Source: Spirochaetota bacterium (GTDB lineage: Bacteria; Spirochaetota; Spirochaetia; Treponematales; Rectinemataceae). Taken from it: a DNA stretch of 64,000 nt. Position numbers and translations under genes: made by a program. The stretch is taken from contig JAKLFE010000003.1 of assembly GCA_022711355.1 (NCBI GenBank), forward strand, positions 62,001-126,000. The letters run 5' to 3'. Numbering within the stretch: the first letter of the stretch is position 1; each line of letters begins with the position of its first letter. Below are positions 38,784 through 47,200 of this stretch, in pieces. The notes beneath the pieces were generated by a model. The model saw only the letters and a program-made list of their open reading frames with translations. It was not told the origin of the DNA and ran no database searches.

Positions 38784-39922
38784 TCCTCGACGTAGATCCG
38801 GGGCACCCGGCCGCTCACCATGCAGGTGAGCTCGTAGGGTATGGTGCCCAGGCGGCGGCAGAGCTCCTCGGCGTCGACCGACTCGCCGTCCTTGGTCCCG
38901 AAGAGGAGGACCTCGTCCCCGTTGTAGGCCTCGCCCCCGGGGCCGAGGTCCACCATGAGCTGGTCCATGCAGACGCGGCCGACCACGGGGCAGCGCCTGC
39001 CGCGGATGAGGGCCTCGCCCTTGTTCGAGAGGGCGCGGCTGTAGCCGTCACCGTAGCCGATGGGAATGGTCGCGAGGCGGGTCCGCCCCGGGGCCTTCCA
39101 GGCGAGGCCGTAGCTCACGCCGGAGCCCGCCTCCACCACCTTGAAGTACACGACCTTGGACATGAGCCGCATGACCGGCTCGAGCCCGACCCGGGCGAGG
39201 GGGCTCGGCTCGTAGCCGTACAGGAGGATGCCCGGCCGCACCATGTCGAAGCGGGCCTCCGGCAGGTTGACCAGGCCGGCCGAGTTGGCCAGGTGGACGA
39301 GGGGAGGGCGCTTCCCGATCGAATCGAGGTAGGCCAGGACCTCGCGGAAGCGGTCGAGCTGCTCCCGGGCGAAGGCCAGGTCCTCGTCCGCCGTGGCGAA
39401 GTGGGAGAAGATGCCGGCGATCTCGAGGTTGGGGAGGGCGAGGACCTCGTCGAGGAAGGGCCGGGCGCTGTACCAGTGCACGCCGATCCGCTCCATGCCC
39501 GTGTCGATCTTGAGGTGGACCCGGGCGCGGCGGCCCGCGGCGGCTGCTGCCTCCGACACGGCCTTGGCCTTCTCCACCGAGGGCAGGGCGAGCTCGAGGC
39601 CGGCGGCGAGGAAGCGGGGGATCTGGGCCGTGGCCACGGCGCCGAGGACGAGGATGGGCGCCCGGATGCCCGAGCGGCGGAGGAGCTCCCCCTCCTCGAG
39701 GAAGGCCACGCCGAGGTAGTCGGCGCCCTCGGCGACGAGCTCCGTCCCCACGCGGACGATGCCGTGGCCGTAGGCGTTGGCCTTGACGCAGGCCATCAGC
39801 TTGACCCCCGGGCCGGCCAGCTCGCGGGCCCGGCGGAAGTTGCGCCTGAGGGCGCCGAGCCTGATCTCGGCCCGGGTGGGGCGGTCGGCGTCGAGGAGGA
39901 GGACGGCCTCCGCCGCGCTCAC
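38780..39922 (-). CDS. alr: alanine racemase
   Basis: A 380-residue PLP enzyme making D-alanine for peptidoglycan. The start is GTG 39922, overlapping the htpG stop (GTGA). The PLP-lysine motif reads LMACVKANAYGHG (Lys near residue 39). The second catalytic Tyr is in GVSYGLAWKAPGRTRLATIPIGYGDGY (about 265-290). HLANSAGLVNLPEARFDMVRPGILLYGY is the central signature, and CMDQLMVDL is the Met/Asp motif near the C-terminus. It is translationally coupled to htpG. Confidence 0.95.
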   Translation of the reverse strand: MSAAEAVLLLDADRPTRAEIRLGALRRNFRRARELAGPGVKLMACVKANAYGHGIVRVGTELVAEGADYLGVAFLEEGELLRRSGIRAPILVLGAVATAQIPRFLAAGLELALPSVEKAKAVSEAAAAAGRRARVHLKIDTGMERIGVHWYSARPFLDEVLALPNLEIAGIFSHFATADEDLAFAREQLDRFREVLAYLDSIGKRPPLVHLANSAGLVNLPEARFDMVRPGILLYGYEPSPLARVGLEPVMRLMSKVVYFKVVEAGSGVSYGLAWKAPGRTRLATIPIGYGDGYSRALSNKGEALIRGRRCPVVGRVCMDQLMVDLGPGGEAYNGDEVLLFGTKDGESVDAEELCRRLGTIPYELTCMVSGRVPRIYVED

Positions 39923-41817
39923 GAAAGCAGCCTTGAGAGCCGGGCCGCGAAGTCGACGGGGTCGGCCAGCTTGGCCCCCTCGACGAGGAGGGCCTGGCCG
40001 AGGAGGACCTGGGCCAGGTCCTCGGCCTCGGCCTCGGGGGCGGCGGCGAGGCGCTTGACCAGGCCGTGGCCCGGGTTGAGCTCGAGGATGGGCTTGACAT
40101 CGGGCAGCTCGCCGCCGCCGAGCTGCTTCATGAGCTCGCGGAACTGGAGGCTCGGGTCGTCCGAGTCCACGACCACGCAGGCGGGGCTCTCGGCCAGGCG
40201 CTTGGAGGCGCGCACGTCCTTGACCGCCTCGCCCAGGGCCTTCTTGGCCTTCTCGACCGCCTGGGCGACCTCGGCGCCGCCTTCTGACCCCGCCTCGTCC
40301 TTCTCGGCCTCGCCGAAGTCCGCTTCGCTGCCGGAGCGGCTCACGCTCTTGATCTCGGCCCCGTCGAACTGCCCGAGGCCCGAGATGACGAGCTCGTCGA
40401 TCTCGTCGGAGCAGACGAGGACCTCGATGCCCTCCTTGCGGTACATCTCGAGCAGGGGCGAGCGGCGCAGGCGCTCCTCGTCCGCCCCGGCGATGTAGTA
40501 GACGGCCTTCTGGCCCTCCTTCATGCGCGACCTGTAGTCGGCGAAGGAGGTCCAGCCCTCGGCCGCGGTGCTCTTCCAGCGGACCAGGCCGAGGAGGGCC
40601 TCGCGGTTGGCGAAGTCCGAGTACAGGCCCTCCTTGAGGGGGCGGTTGAACTGCTCGACGAACTTCGCGTACTTGTCGGGATTGACCTTCGCGAGCTCGG
40701 CCAGCTCGCCGAGGATCTTCTTCACGCTGGCCTGGCGGATGCTGCTCATGACCCGGTTCTGCTGGAGGATCTCGCGGCTGACGTTGAGGGGCAGGTCCTC
40801 GGAGTCGATGACGCCGCGCACGAAGCGGAGGTAGACCGGCAGGAGCTCCTTCTCGTCGTCGGTGATGAAGACCCGGCGGACGTAGAGCTTGACCCCCGGC
40901 TTGTAGTCGGCGCGGTAGAGGTCGGACGGCGCCTTGGAGGGGATATAGAAGAGGGTCGAGTACTCGATCGCGCCCTCGGCCTTGGTGTGCATCCACAGGA
41001 GGGGCTCCGCCTCGGCGCCCTCGGCCCCGAAGCCGAAGCCGCCCAGGCTCGCCGAGAAGGACTTGTAGAACTCGACGTAGTCGGCCTCGGAGAGCTCGGA
41101 CTTGGGCCGGCGCCAGAGGGCCGTGGCCGCGTTGACGACCTCCTCCTTCCGCTCGGTCCCCTCCTCCTTGCCCTCGTCGCCGTACTTCTTCTCCTCGGAG
41201 ACGAGGCTGATGGGGTAGGCGATATGGTTCGAGTACTTCTTGAGCAGGCCCTCGACGGTCCAGCGCGCGAGGTACTCCTGGCCCTCGCCGTTCAGGTGGA
41301 GGCGGACCTCGGTGCCCGGGCCGACGCGCTCGGCCGGCTCGACGGAGTACTCGCCCTTGCCGTCGCTCGTCCAGCGGAAGGCGGTCTCCGTCCCCGCCTT
41401 CTTGCTGGTCACCTCGACCTTGTCCGCGACCATGAAGGCCGAGTAGAAGCCTACGCCGAACTGGCCGATGAGGTTCGAGTCCTTCCGTGCCTCCTCGGGC
41501 AGCTTCTCGAGGAAGCGGCGGGTGCCCGAGCGGGCTATGGTGCCGAGGTTCTCCTCGAGCTCCTTCTCGTCCATGCCCACCCCGTCGTCCTCGACGACGA
41601 GGGTCTTGGATTCCCGGTCCAGGACGACGCGGATCGAGGGCTCGAAGGAGATGGACTTGTAGGCCTCGTCGGAGACGGTGAGGTAGCGGAGCTTGTCGAT
41701 CGCGTCCGAGGCGTTGGACACGAGCTCGCGGAGGAATATCTCCTTGTGCGAGTAGAGCGAGTGGATGATGAGGTCGAGGAGGCGAGAGACCTCGGTCTTG
41801 AAGTGGTGCTGGCTCAT
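39919..41817 (-). CDS. htpG: molecular chaperone HtpG (Hsp90)
   Basis: A 632-residue cytosolic Hsp90. The ATPase domain begins with HHFKTEVSRLLDLIIHSLYSHKEIFLRELVSNASDAIDKLR and contains VEDDGVGM, GTIARSGT and IGQFGVGFYSAFMV. The middle domain carries LYVRRVFITDD and the catalytic-loop Arg region LPLNVSREILQQNRVMSSIR. The C-terminal dimer domain has an Ala/Glu/Lys-rich insert near 500-545. The start is ATG 41817 with GGGAGA upstream. On the minus strand TTGCCC/TATCTT (41865-41894) may be its promoter; no CIRCE element is visible. Coupling to alr is unusual. Confidence 0.97.
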   Translation of the reverse strand: MSQHHFKTEVSRLLDLIIHSLYSHKEIFLRELVSNASDAIDKLRYLTVSDEAYKSISFEPSIRVVLDRESKTLVVEDDGVGMDEKELEENLGTIARSGTRRFLEKLPEEARKDSNLIGQFGVGFYSAFMVADKVEVTSKKAGTETAFRWTSDGKGEYSVEPAERVGPGTEVRLHLNGEGQEYLARWTVEGLLKKYSNHIAYPISLVSEEKKYGDEGKEEGTERKEEVVNAATALWRRPKSELSEADYVEFYKSFSASLGGFGFGAEGAEAEPLLWMHTKAEGAIEYSTLFYIPSKAPSDLYRADYKPGVKLYVRRVFITDDEKELLPVYLRFVRGVIDSEDLPLNVSREILQQNRVMSSIRQASVKKILGELAELAKVNPDKYAKFVEQFNRPLKEGLYSDFANREALLGLVRWKSTAAEGWTSFADYRSRMKEGQKAVYYIAGADEERLRRSPLLEMYRKEGIEVLVCSDEIDELVISGLGQFDGAEIKSVSRSGSEADFGEAEKDEAGSEGGAEVAQAVEKAKKALGEAVKDVRASKRLAESPACVVVDSDDPSLQFRELMKQLGGGELPDVKPILELNPGHGLVKRLAAAPEAEAEDLAQVLLGQALLVEGAKLADPVDFAARLSRLLS

Positions 41818-41864
41818 GCGTTTCTCCCGGAAGCGGCGCGCGCGGGGCGCCCGGCTGATCAGAA

Positions 41865-41894
41865 AAGATACCAAGGCGGGCGGCCCCGGGGCAA
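41865..41894 (-). promoter_or_regulatory. probable htpG promoter
   Basis: On the minus strand TTGCCC, 18-nt spacer, TATCTT, about 47 nt before the ATG. Confidence 0.4.
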
Positions 41895-41932
41895 GCGGAG
41901 GAGGGAGCTCGGCCGAGGGCTCCCCTCCCCCC

Positions 41933-41961
41933 TTCAATCGGGGCGCCCGCTCGGCTACGAT
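41933..41961 (+). promoter_or_regulatory. leaderless-type promoter of radA
   Basis: TTCAAT, 17-nt spacer, TACGAT; the -10 ends 9 nt before ATG 41971. Confidence 0.45.
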
Positions 41962-41970
41962 AGCCTGCGT

Positions 41971-43335
41971 ATGGCTAGCTCCAAGAAACCGGGCCTCCAG
42001 TACCGCTGCGCGAACTGCGGCCACGTCGAGCCGAAGTGGCTCGGCCGCTGCCCCGAGTGCGGGCAGTGGAACAGCCTCCGCGAGGGGGCGGCGACGGGCC
42101 GCGCCGACCGCGGCGGCGAGACCTTCCCCCTGCCTATCGCCTCGATCGAGGCGGGCGACGGGGCCCGGGTCGGGACCGGGCTGTCCGAGCTGGACCGCGT
42201 CCTCGGCGGCGGCCTCATGCGGGGCTCGGCGGTCCTCCTCGGGGGCGAGCCGGGGATCGGGAAGAGCACCCTCCTTTTGCAGGTCGCGGCGCGTTGCGCG
42301 ACGAAGGGGCGGATCCTCTACGTCTCCGGCGAGGAGTCGCCCGCCCAGATCCGCCTCAGGGCCGAGCGCCTGGGCTGCCTGCGCGAGGGCCTCGAGGTCT
42401 TCTGCTCGGGGGAGCTCGAGCTCGTGCGCGCGGCCCTCGACTCGACCAAGCCCACGGTGGCGGTGATCGACTCGATCCAGACCATGCGCGCCGAGGAGGC
42501 CGGCGCGGTGCCCGGCACGGCCAACCAGATCAAGTACTGCGCCCAGGAGCTGACCGCCTGGGCCAAGGCCCACGACGCCTCCCTCCTCCTCGTCGCCCAC
42601 GTGACCAAGGAGGGCCTCATCGCGGGCCCGAAGGCGGCGGAGCACCTGGTCGACGCGGTGCTCGGCTTCGAGCTGGGCGAGGGCGAGACCAGGCTCCTGC
42701 GCGCGAGCAAGAACCGCTTCGGCTCTGCCGAGGAGGTGGGCCTGTTCCGCATGGGCGAGAAGGGGCTCGAGGAGGTGGCCGATCCCTCGGCCCTCTTCCT
42801 GATCCGGCGGCCCGGCGAGGGCGCGGCGCCGGCCGAGATGCCGCCGGGGGCCGCGGTCGCCCCCGTGCACGAGGGCTCGCGCATCCTCCTGGTCGAGATC
42901 CAGGCCCTCACGGTGCCGGCCAAGGCGGGGCTCACGCGGGTCTACTCCGAGCGCATCGACGCGGGCCGCGTGTCGCGCGTGGCCGCCGTCCTCGAGAAGC
43001 ACGCCGGCGCCCGCTTCTCCGACCAGGACATCTACGTGAACGTGGCCGGCGGCATGCGGCTGACCGAGCCGGGCATCGACCTCGCCTTGGCGAGCGCCCT
43101 CTACTCGGCCCGCAGCTCCCTGGCCCTGCCCGCGGGCGCGGCCTTGGCGGGCGAGCTCTCCCTCGCCGGCGAGATCAGGCCCGTCCGCCACATGCGCCGC
43201 CGGGCGAGGGCCGCCCAGTCCCTCGGCTTCGACCGCGTGATCGGCCCCGCCGAGGAGGGCGGGCGGGAGTGGCGGGCCGTGGCCGACCTCAAGGCCGCCC
43301 TGCGCGAGCTCTTCGGGGGAGCGAAGGGCGGCTGA
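41971..43335 (+). CDS. radA: DNA repair protein RadA/Sms
   Basis: A 454-residue RecA-like helicase acting in recombination intermediate processing. The N-terminal zinc finger YRCANCGHVEPKWLGRCPECGQWNS has four Cys (C13, C16, C28, C31 approximately). Walker A is GGEPGIGKSTLLLQ, Walker B is VAVIDSIQTM, and the RadA-specific KNRFG motif lies near residue 248. The C-terminal Lon-like domain (about 290-454) includes YVNVAGGMRLTEPGIDLALASALYSA. Length and domain order are standard. Confidence 0.97.
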   Translation: MASSKKPGLQYRCANCGHVEPKWLGRCPECGQWNSLREGAATGRADRGGETFPLPIASIEAGDGARVGTGLSELDRVLGGGLMRGSAVLLGGEPGIGKSTLLLQVAARCATKGRILYVSGEESPAQIRLRAERLGCLREGLEVFCSGELELVRAALDSTKPTVAVIDSIQTMRAEEAGAVPGTANQIKYCAQELTAWAKAHDASLLLVAHVTKEGLIAGPKAAEHLVDAVLGFELGEGETRLLRASKNRFGSAEEVGLFRMGEKGLEEVADPSALFLIRRPGEGAAPAEMPPGAAVAPVHEGSRILLVEIQALTVPAKAGLTRVYSERIDAGRVSRVAAVLEKHAGARFSDQDIYVNVAGGMRLTEPGIDLALASALYSARSSLALPAGAALAGELSLAGEIRPVRHMRRRARAAQSLGFDRVIGPAEEGGREWRAVADLKAALRELFGGAKGG

Positions 43336-43374
43336 GGGGGGCTCGCCGGAGGGCCGGCCCCGCGGCCGCGCCGC

Positions 43375-43944
43375 CTATTCGAGGGCGGCGTTCCGCAGGA
43401 CGTAGTGGTCGTGATCCTCCCAGCGCCCGTCTATCTTGAGGTACTTTGGGCTCGAGCCCTCGAGCTCGAAGCCGAGGGCCCGGACGACCCTGATGGACGC
43501 CGCGTTGCGCGGCAGGATGTTGGCCTCTATCCGATGCAAGCCGTACTCGGCGAAGGCGAGCTCGAGGATGGCCCGCAGCGCCTCGGCCATGTAGCCCCTG
43601 CCCAGGCGCTCGGCGTCGAGCCGGTAGCCGAGGAAGCAGGAGAGGAAGGGCCCGTAGACGATGTTGGACAGGCCCGCGTAGCCGGCGATGCGCGAGCCCG
43701 GCCCCGCCTCGGGACCCGGGCCGCCCTTCTCGAAGAAGTGGAGCTTCAGGCCGCGTCCTTCCTCGAGCTCCCGGCGCTCGAGCGCGATCGTCTCCGCGCA
43801 GGAGGGCAGCTCGAAGAAGGCCTCGTCGCGGGAGGGCTCCCAGGGGGCGAGGAAGGCCCGGTTGCGCCGCCGGAACTCCAGGAGGGCGGGGGCCTCCCCG
43901 GCCTCGAGGGAGCGGAGGACGAGGCGCTCGGTCTCCAGCCTCAC
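43375..43944 (-). CDS. GNAT family N-acetyltransferase (RimJ/RimL type)
   Basis: A 189-residue acetyltransferase with GTG start. RLETERLVLRSLEAGEAPALLEF at the N-terminus and LGYRLDAERLGRGYMAEALRAILELAFAEYGLHRIEANILPRNAASIRVVRALGFELEG in the middle are the RimJ/RimL pattern. The latter holds the acetyl-CoA pyrophosphate loop around GRGYMAEA. Targets could be ribosomal protein N-termini or other amines. The start overlaps the ribokinase stop by 4 bp (GTGA), so the two are coupled. Confidence 0.9.
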   Translation of the reverse strand: MRLETERLVLRSLEAGEAPALLEFRRRNRAFLAPWEPSRDEAFFELPSCAETIALERRELEEGRGLKLHFFEKGGPGPEAGPGSRIAGYAGLSNIVYGPFLSCFLGYRLDAERLGRGYMAEALRAILELAFAEYGLHRIEANILPRNAASIRVVRALGFELEGSSPKYLKIDGRWEDHDHYVLRNAALE

Positions 43945-44915
43945 CGCCCCGATCCCGACCTCGCCTGGCGCGGGTCTGTCCCCAAACCCCGGCCCGTATC
44001 GGCAGGGGCGAAGGCCTCGACCTCGGCCCGCGAGGGGATCGAGGGGGCGGCGCCGCGACGGGTGACGCAGATAGCCGCCGCCTTCGAGGCGAGATCGAGG
44101 GCTGCGGCGGGGGTCTGTCCCTCGGCTAGGGCCGCGAGGAAGTAGCCGGTGAAGGTATCCCCGGCCGCCGTGGTGTCCTGGGCCTGGACTCGGTAGGCGG
44201 CCTGGCGGATGCGCTCGCCGGAGCGGGGTCTGTCCCCAAGCCCGCCTCGGGCATAGATCGAGCCTTCGGCCCCGAGGGTCAGGACGACGGCGGCGTTCGG
44301 AGAGCGCTGCAGGAGGGCGGCGATAGCGTTTTCGGGGTCTGTCCCTCGATCGACAGTCAGCGAAAAAGCCTCAACTTCGTTCAGGATAAAGAAATCCACG
44401 AGCTCGATGGGATAATTCCGAACCGATTCTTCCATAGGCGAGGGATTGAAGGCGATTTGAAGACCTCGCTCCTTGGCCAAGCGCATGGCCAGGGCGACCT
44501 CGTTGATCTCGTTCTGCAGGAGAACGAGGTCTCCCGGGCCGAAGGGCGCGAGGAAAGACTCGATATCCTCTCGGGAGAGATCGCGATTCGCTCCCCCATA
44601 GAGGAGGATGCAATTCTGTCCCGCGGCGTCCACTTGAATGAAGGTATGGCCCGTCGGAAGATCAGAGCGGCGAAGGAGGGAAATATCGACCCCGGCTTCG
44701 GAAAGCGTTTCTCGCAATATATCCCCTCCTTGGCCGAGCTTCCCCGCGTGGAAGACCTGGGCTCCTGCCCGGGCGAGGGCGACGGACTGGTTCAAGCCCT
44801 TGCCCCCCGCGTGAACCGCGCGTGAAAGCGCCGCCTTGGTCTCGCCGGGCGCGAGGAAGCTATCGACCCGATAGACGTAATCGACATTGAGCGAGCCGAG
44901 ATCGAGGATGCGCAT
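43941..44915 (-). CDS. PfkB family sugar kinase (ribokinase-like), carrying four dispersed elements
   Basis: A 324-residue kinase. Start ATG 44915 has GGAGGG upstream; the open frame extends further but without a start signal. RILDLGSLNVDYVYRVDSFLAPGET and HAGGKGLNQSVALARAGAQV are the two N-terminal PfkB signatures. TTAAGDTFTGYFLAAL contains the catalytic Asp. Four in-frame copies of the palindromic element lie at 43972, 44109, 44225 and 44334. They are read as G-T-D-P, G-Q-T-P, G-D-R-P and G-T-D-P, all in surface-loop-like positions or at the C-terminus. It is divergent from malQ, which fits a carbohydrate-use locus. Confidence 0.9.
   Translation of the reverse strand: MRILDLGSLNVDYVYRVDSFLAPGETKAALSRAVHAGGKGLNQSVALARAGAQVFHAGKLGQGGDILRETLSEAGVDISLLRRSDLPTGHTFIQVDAAGQNCILLYGGANRDLSREDIESFLAPFGPGDLVLLQNEINEVALAMRLAKERGLQIAFNPSPMEESVRNYPIELVDFFILNEVEAFSLTVDRGTDPENAIAALLQRSPNAAVVLTLGAEGSIYARGGLGDRPRSGERIRQAAYRVQAQDTTAAGDTFTGYFLAALAEGQTPAAALDLASKAAAICVTRRGAAPSIPSRAEVEAFAPADTGRGLGTDPRQARSGSGR
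43972..43983. repeat. dispersed element GGGTCTGTCCCC, in frame in ribokinase 3' end
   Basis: Read as G-T-D-P near the C-terminus. Confidence 0.8.
44109..44121. repeat. dispersed element GGGGGTCTGTCCC, in frame in ribokinase
   Basis: Read as G-Q-T-P in EGQTPAAAL, just after the catalytic AGDTF helix. Confidence 0.8.
44225..44237. repeat. dispersed element GGGGTCTGTCCCC, in frame in ribokinase
   Basis: Read as G-D-R-P in GLGDRPRSGE. Confidence 0.85.
44334..44345. repeat. dispersed element GGGGTCTGTCCC, in frame in ribokinase
   Basis: Read as G-T-D-P in DRGTDPENA. Confidence 0.85.
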
Positions 44916-45012
44916 TATTCCCTCCGAAGGAGCAACTATATCTGTGGTACGGGAGAGAGTCGAGTATTCCGCCTCGCCGAGCCTGGGGCTATACTGATAG
45001 GCGGAGGCTCCC

Positions 45013-47115
45013 ATGCGCTTTGCCCATGCCGGCCGCTTCCTCAGCGGCATTGTCGCCCCGCTCTCCGCCCTTAGGACCTCCGGCTCACCGGGTTGCGGCG
45101 AATTCCCCGATTTGCTCGCCTTGGGAAAGCTCGCCGAATCGTGGGGGTTCAATCTCCTCCAGCTTCTTCCCGTAAACGACACGGGTACCGACTCCTCACC
45201 CTACAGCGCCTGTTCGGCCTTCGCCCTGCACCCTCTCTACCTGCGGATCGGGGAGCTCCCCGAGCTCGCCGTGGCTGAGGGATCGACGAGCTCTCCTCTC
45301 CCCTCCACCGAGACATACCGAGCGGAGGAGCAGTCCTTAGTTGACCGTTTCGGCGGTTCGGCTTGCGTTCCCTATGAAGAGCTTCTCGAGGCTAAATTAG
45401 CCTTATTATGGAAGATTTGGTTAGGGAAAGCCGCCTGCAGCGGCAGTAAACGGGGACAGACCCCGAAAAGAGGGGGACAGACCCCGAACGAGGGAGCCGA
45501 TCCCGAGCTCGAACCGTGGATCGAGGCGAATCCCTGGATAAGAGCCTATGCCGCATTCGTCGAGCTCAAGGCCCGCAACGGCGGCAGGCCCTGGTGGGAG
45601 TGGAAGGAACACCGGGATCCCGGGCGGGACGAAATCGAGGCGCTTTGGAAGGCGGATGGGCTCTCCGATCGGCTTCGCTTCCATGCTTGGGTCCAAATGC
45701 GCGCCGAGGGGCAATTCCGCGGCGCCGCGGAAGCCCTCGCGGTGAAGGGCATCGCCCTCATGGGAGACCTTCCGATCCTCATGAGCGACGATTCCGCCGA
45801 TGTCTGGGCTCGACGTTCCTGCTTCAACCGCGAGCTTCGAGCGGGGGCGCCTCCCGATATGTACTCCTGGCTCGGGCAGAATTGGGGTTTCCCCATCTAC
45901 GACTGGGCCGCCTTGGCTGCCGAGGATTATGGTTTCTGGGTCGAGCGCCTGGCGGAGGCCGATAAATTCTACTCGGCCTATCGCATCGACCATGTGCTCG
46001 GCTTCTTCCGCATCTGGTGCCTCGGCGAGCGCGAAGGCTCGGGCTACCTCGGCCGCTTCCTGCCCGGATCCCCGATCGGCCGCGGCGAGCTCGAGGCCGC
46101 GGGCTTCTCCCCGGAGCGCCTGCGCTGGCTCTCGCTGCCTCATGTGCCGAGCCAGCGCCTCGTGCAGGCGGCCGGGGAAGCCGCCGCGAGGGGCGCCATC
46201 CACGCCGCCCTCGATCGCATCGGCGACGAGGAGCTCTTCCTTTTCAAGCCGGCGATTATGGGCGAGCGCGACATCGAGGCGCTGCCGGGAGTCTCCCCCG
46301 CGGCGCGCGATTGCCTCCTCCAGTCCTGGCGCGACCGCGTGCTCTTCGAGGAGTCGCCGGGAAGCTTCGTGCCCGCCTGGCGCTACCGCGAGGCTTCGGC
46401 CTGGCCCACCCTTTCCGAGGGGGAGCGCGCCTGCATCGAAAGCCTCGTCTCGCGCAAGGCCGCGGAGGCGGAGGAGCTGTGGGCCTCGACGGGCGAGCGG
46501 CTCTTGGGCCGCCTGCAGAAAGCGGTGCCCATGCTGCCCTGCGCCGAGGATCTCGGCGCCGTGCCGGACTGCGTGCCTCGCGTCCTCGGCTCGCTCGGCA
46601 TCCTCGGCCTCCGCGTCCTCCGCTGGACCAGGCGCTGGAGCGAGCCGGGACAGCCCTACGTCTCGCCGGCCGAATATCCGCGCTTGTCCGTTGCCTGCGC
46701 CTCGGTCCATGATTCCTCTTCCCTCAGGTCGTGGTGGGAGGATGAGGCGGATCGCGCGGGGATCTGGGGCTTCGCCTCCTCGTTCCTCGGCCGGGAGCTC
46801 GGGCCCTGCCCCGAGAAGCTCGGTCCCCGGGACGGAGAAATCCTCCTCGAGCTCATCGCCGCCTCGAACTCGCTCTTCGCGGTCTATCCGATCCAGGATC
46901 TCATCGGCTTGAGCGAGTCGAGCAGGCCCGCCGACCCGCGCGAAGAGCGGATCAACGTGCCGGGAACGGTCGGGCGCGGGAACTGGTCCTATCGGATGCC
47001 CGTCTCGATCGACGAGCTCCTCGGCGATAAAGCGCTCGCCGCCTCGGCCAAGCGACTGGCCAAGGCTCGGCCGAAACAGGAGAAGCGCGGCGTCCCTGAT
47101 GACGGCAGGGCTTGA
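45013..47115 (+). CDS. malQ: 4-alpha-glucanotransferase (amylomaltase, GH77)
   Basis: A 700-residue enzyme that transfers maltodextrin units in glycogen or maltose metabolism. GGAGG precedes ATG 45013, with TATACT at 44991-44996. N-terminal LLQLLPVNDTGTDSSPYSACSAFALHPLY and FPIYDWAAL are GH77 motifs. The nucleophile Asp is in YRIDHVLGFFRIW, the acid/base Glu in LPCAEDLGAVP, and the third Asp in SVHDSSSLRSWWE. Residues about 147-170 are a non-family insert made by two tandem copies of the dispersed element (45452-45485), read as G-Q-T-P twice. The gene's first third is visibly less GC-rich than the rest. Confidence 0.93.
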   Translation: MRFAHAGRFLSGIVAPLSALRTSGSPGCGEFPDLLALGKLAESWGFNLLQLLPVNDTGTDSSPYSACSAFALHPLYLRIGELPELAVAEGSTSSPLPSTETYRAEEQSLVDRFGGSACVPYEELLEAKLALLWKIWLGKAACSGSKRGQTPKRGGQTPNEGADPELEPWIEANPWIRAYAAFVELKARNGGRPWWEWKEHRDPGRDEIEALWKADGLSDRLRFHAWVQMRAEGQFRGAAEALAVKGIALMGDLPILMSDDSADVWARRSCFNRELRAGAPPDMYSWLGQNWGFPIYDWAALAAEDYGFWVERLAEADKFYSAYRIDHVLGFFRIWCLGEREGSGYLGRFLPGSPIGRGELEAAGFSPERLRWLSLPHVPSQRLVQAAGEAAARGAIHAALDRIGDEELFLFKPAIMGERDIEALPGVSPAARDCLLQSWRDRVLFEESPGSFVPAWRYREASAWPTLSEGERACIESLVSRKAAEAEELWASTGERLLGRLQKAVPMLPCAEDLGAVPDCVPRVLGSLGILGLRVLRWTRRWSEPGQPYVSPAEYPRLSVACASVHDSSSLRSWWEDEADRAGIWGFASSFLGRELGPCPEKLGPRDGEILLELIAASNSLFAVYPIQDLIGLSESSRPADPREERINVPGTVGRGNWSYRMPVSIDELLGDKALAASAKRLAKARPKQEKRGVPDDGRA
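45452..45485. repeat. two tandem in-frame copies of the dispersed element in malQ
   Basis: GGGGACAGACCCC at 45452-45464 and GGGGGACAGACCCC at 45472-45485. They encode the repeated RGQTP in an insert of the enzyme. Confidence 0.9.
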
Positions 47116-47200
47116 GCGCCGATGCTGGCCTATCCCTCCCGTACCGCGCTTACCTCCCCGCCGTCCCTAGCGTACAATGCAGATCGAGGGGGATGAGGGT

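Noticed and set aside
47177-47200. ATG at 47177 as start of the GH3-like gene
   Set aside because: It lies inside the TACAAT -10 box, so it would not be in the transcript.
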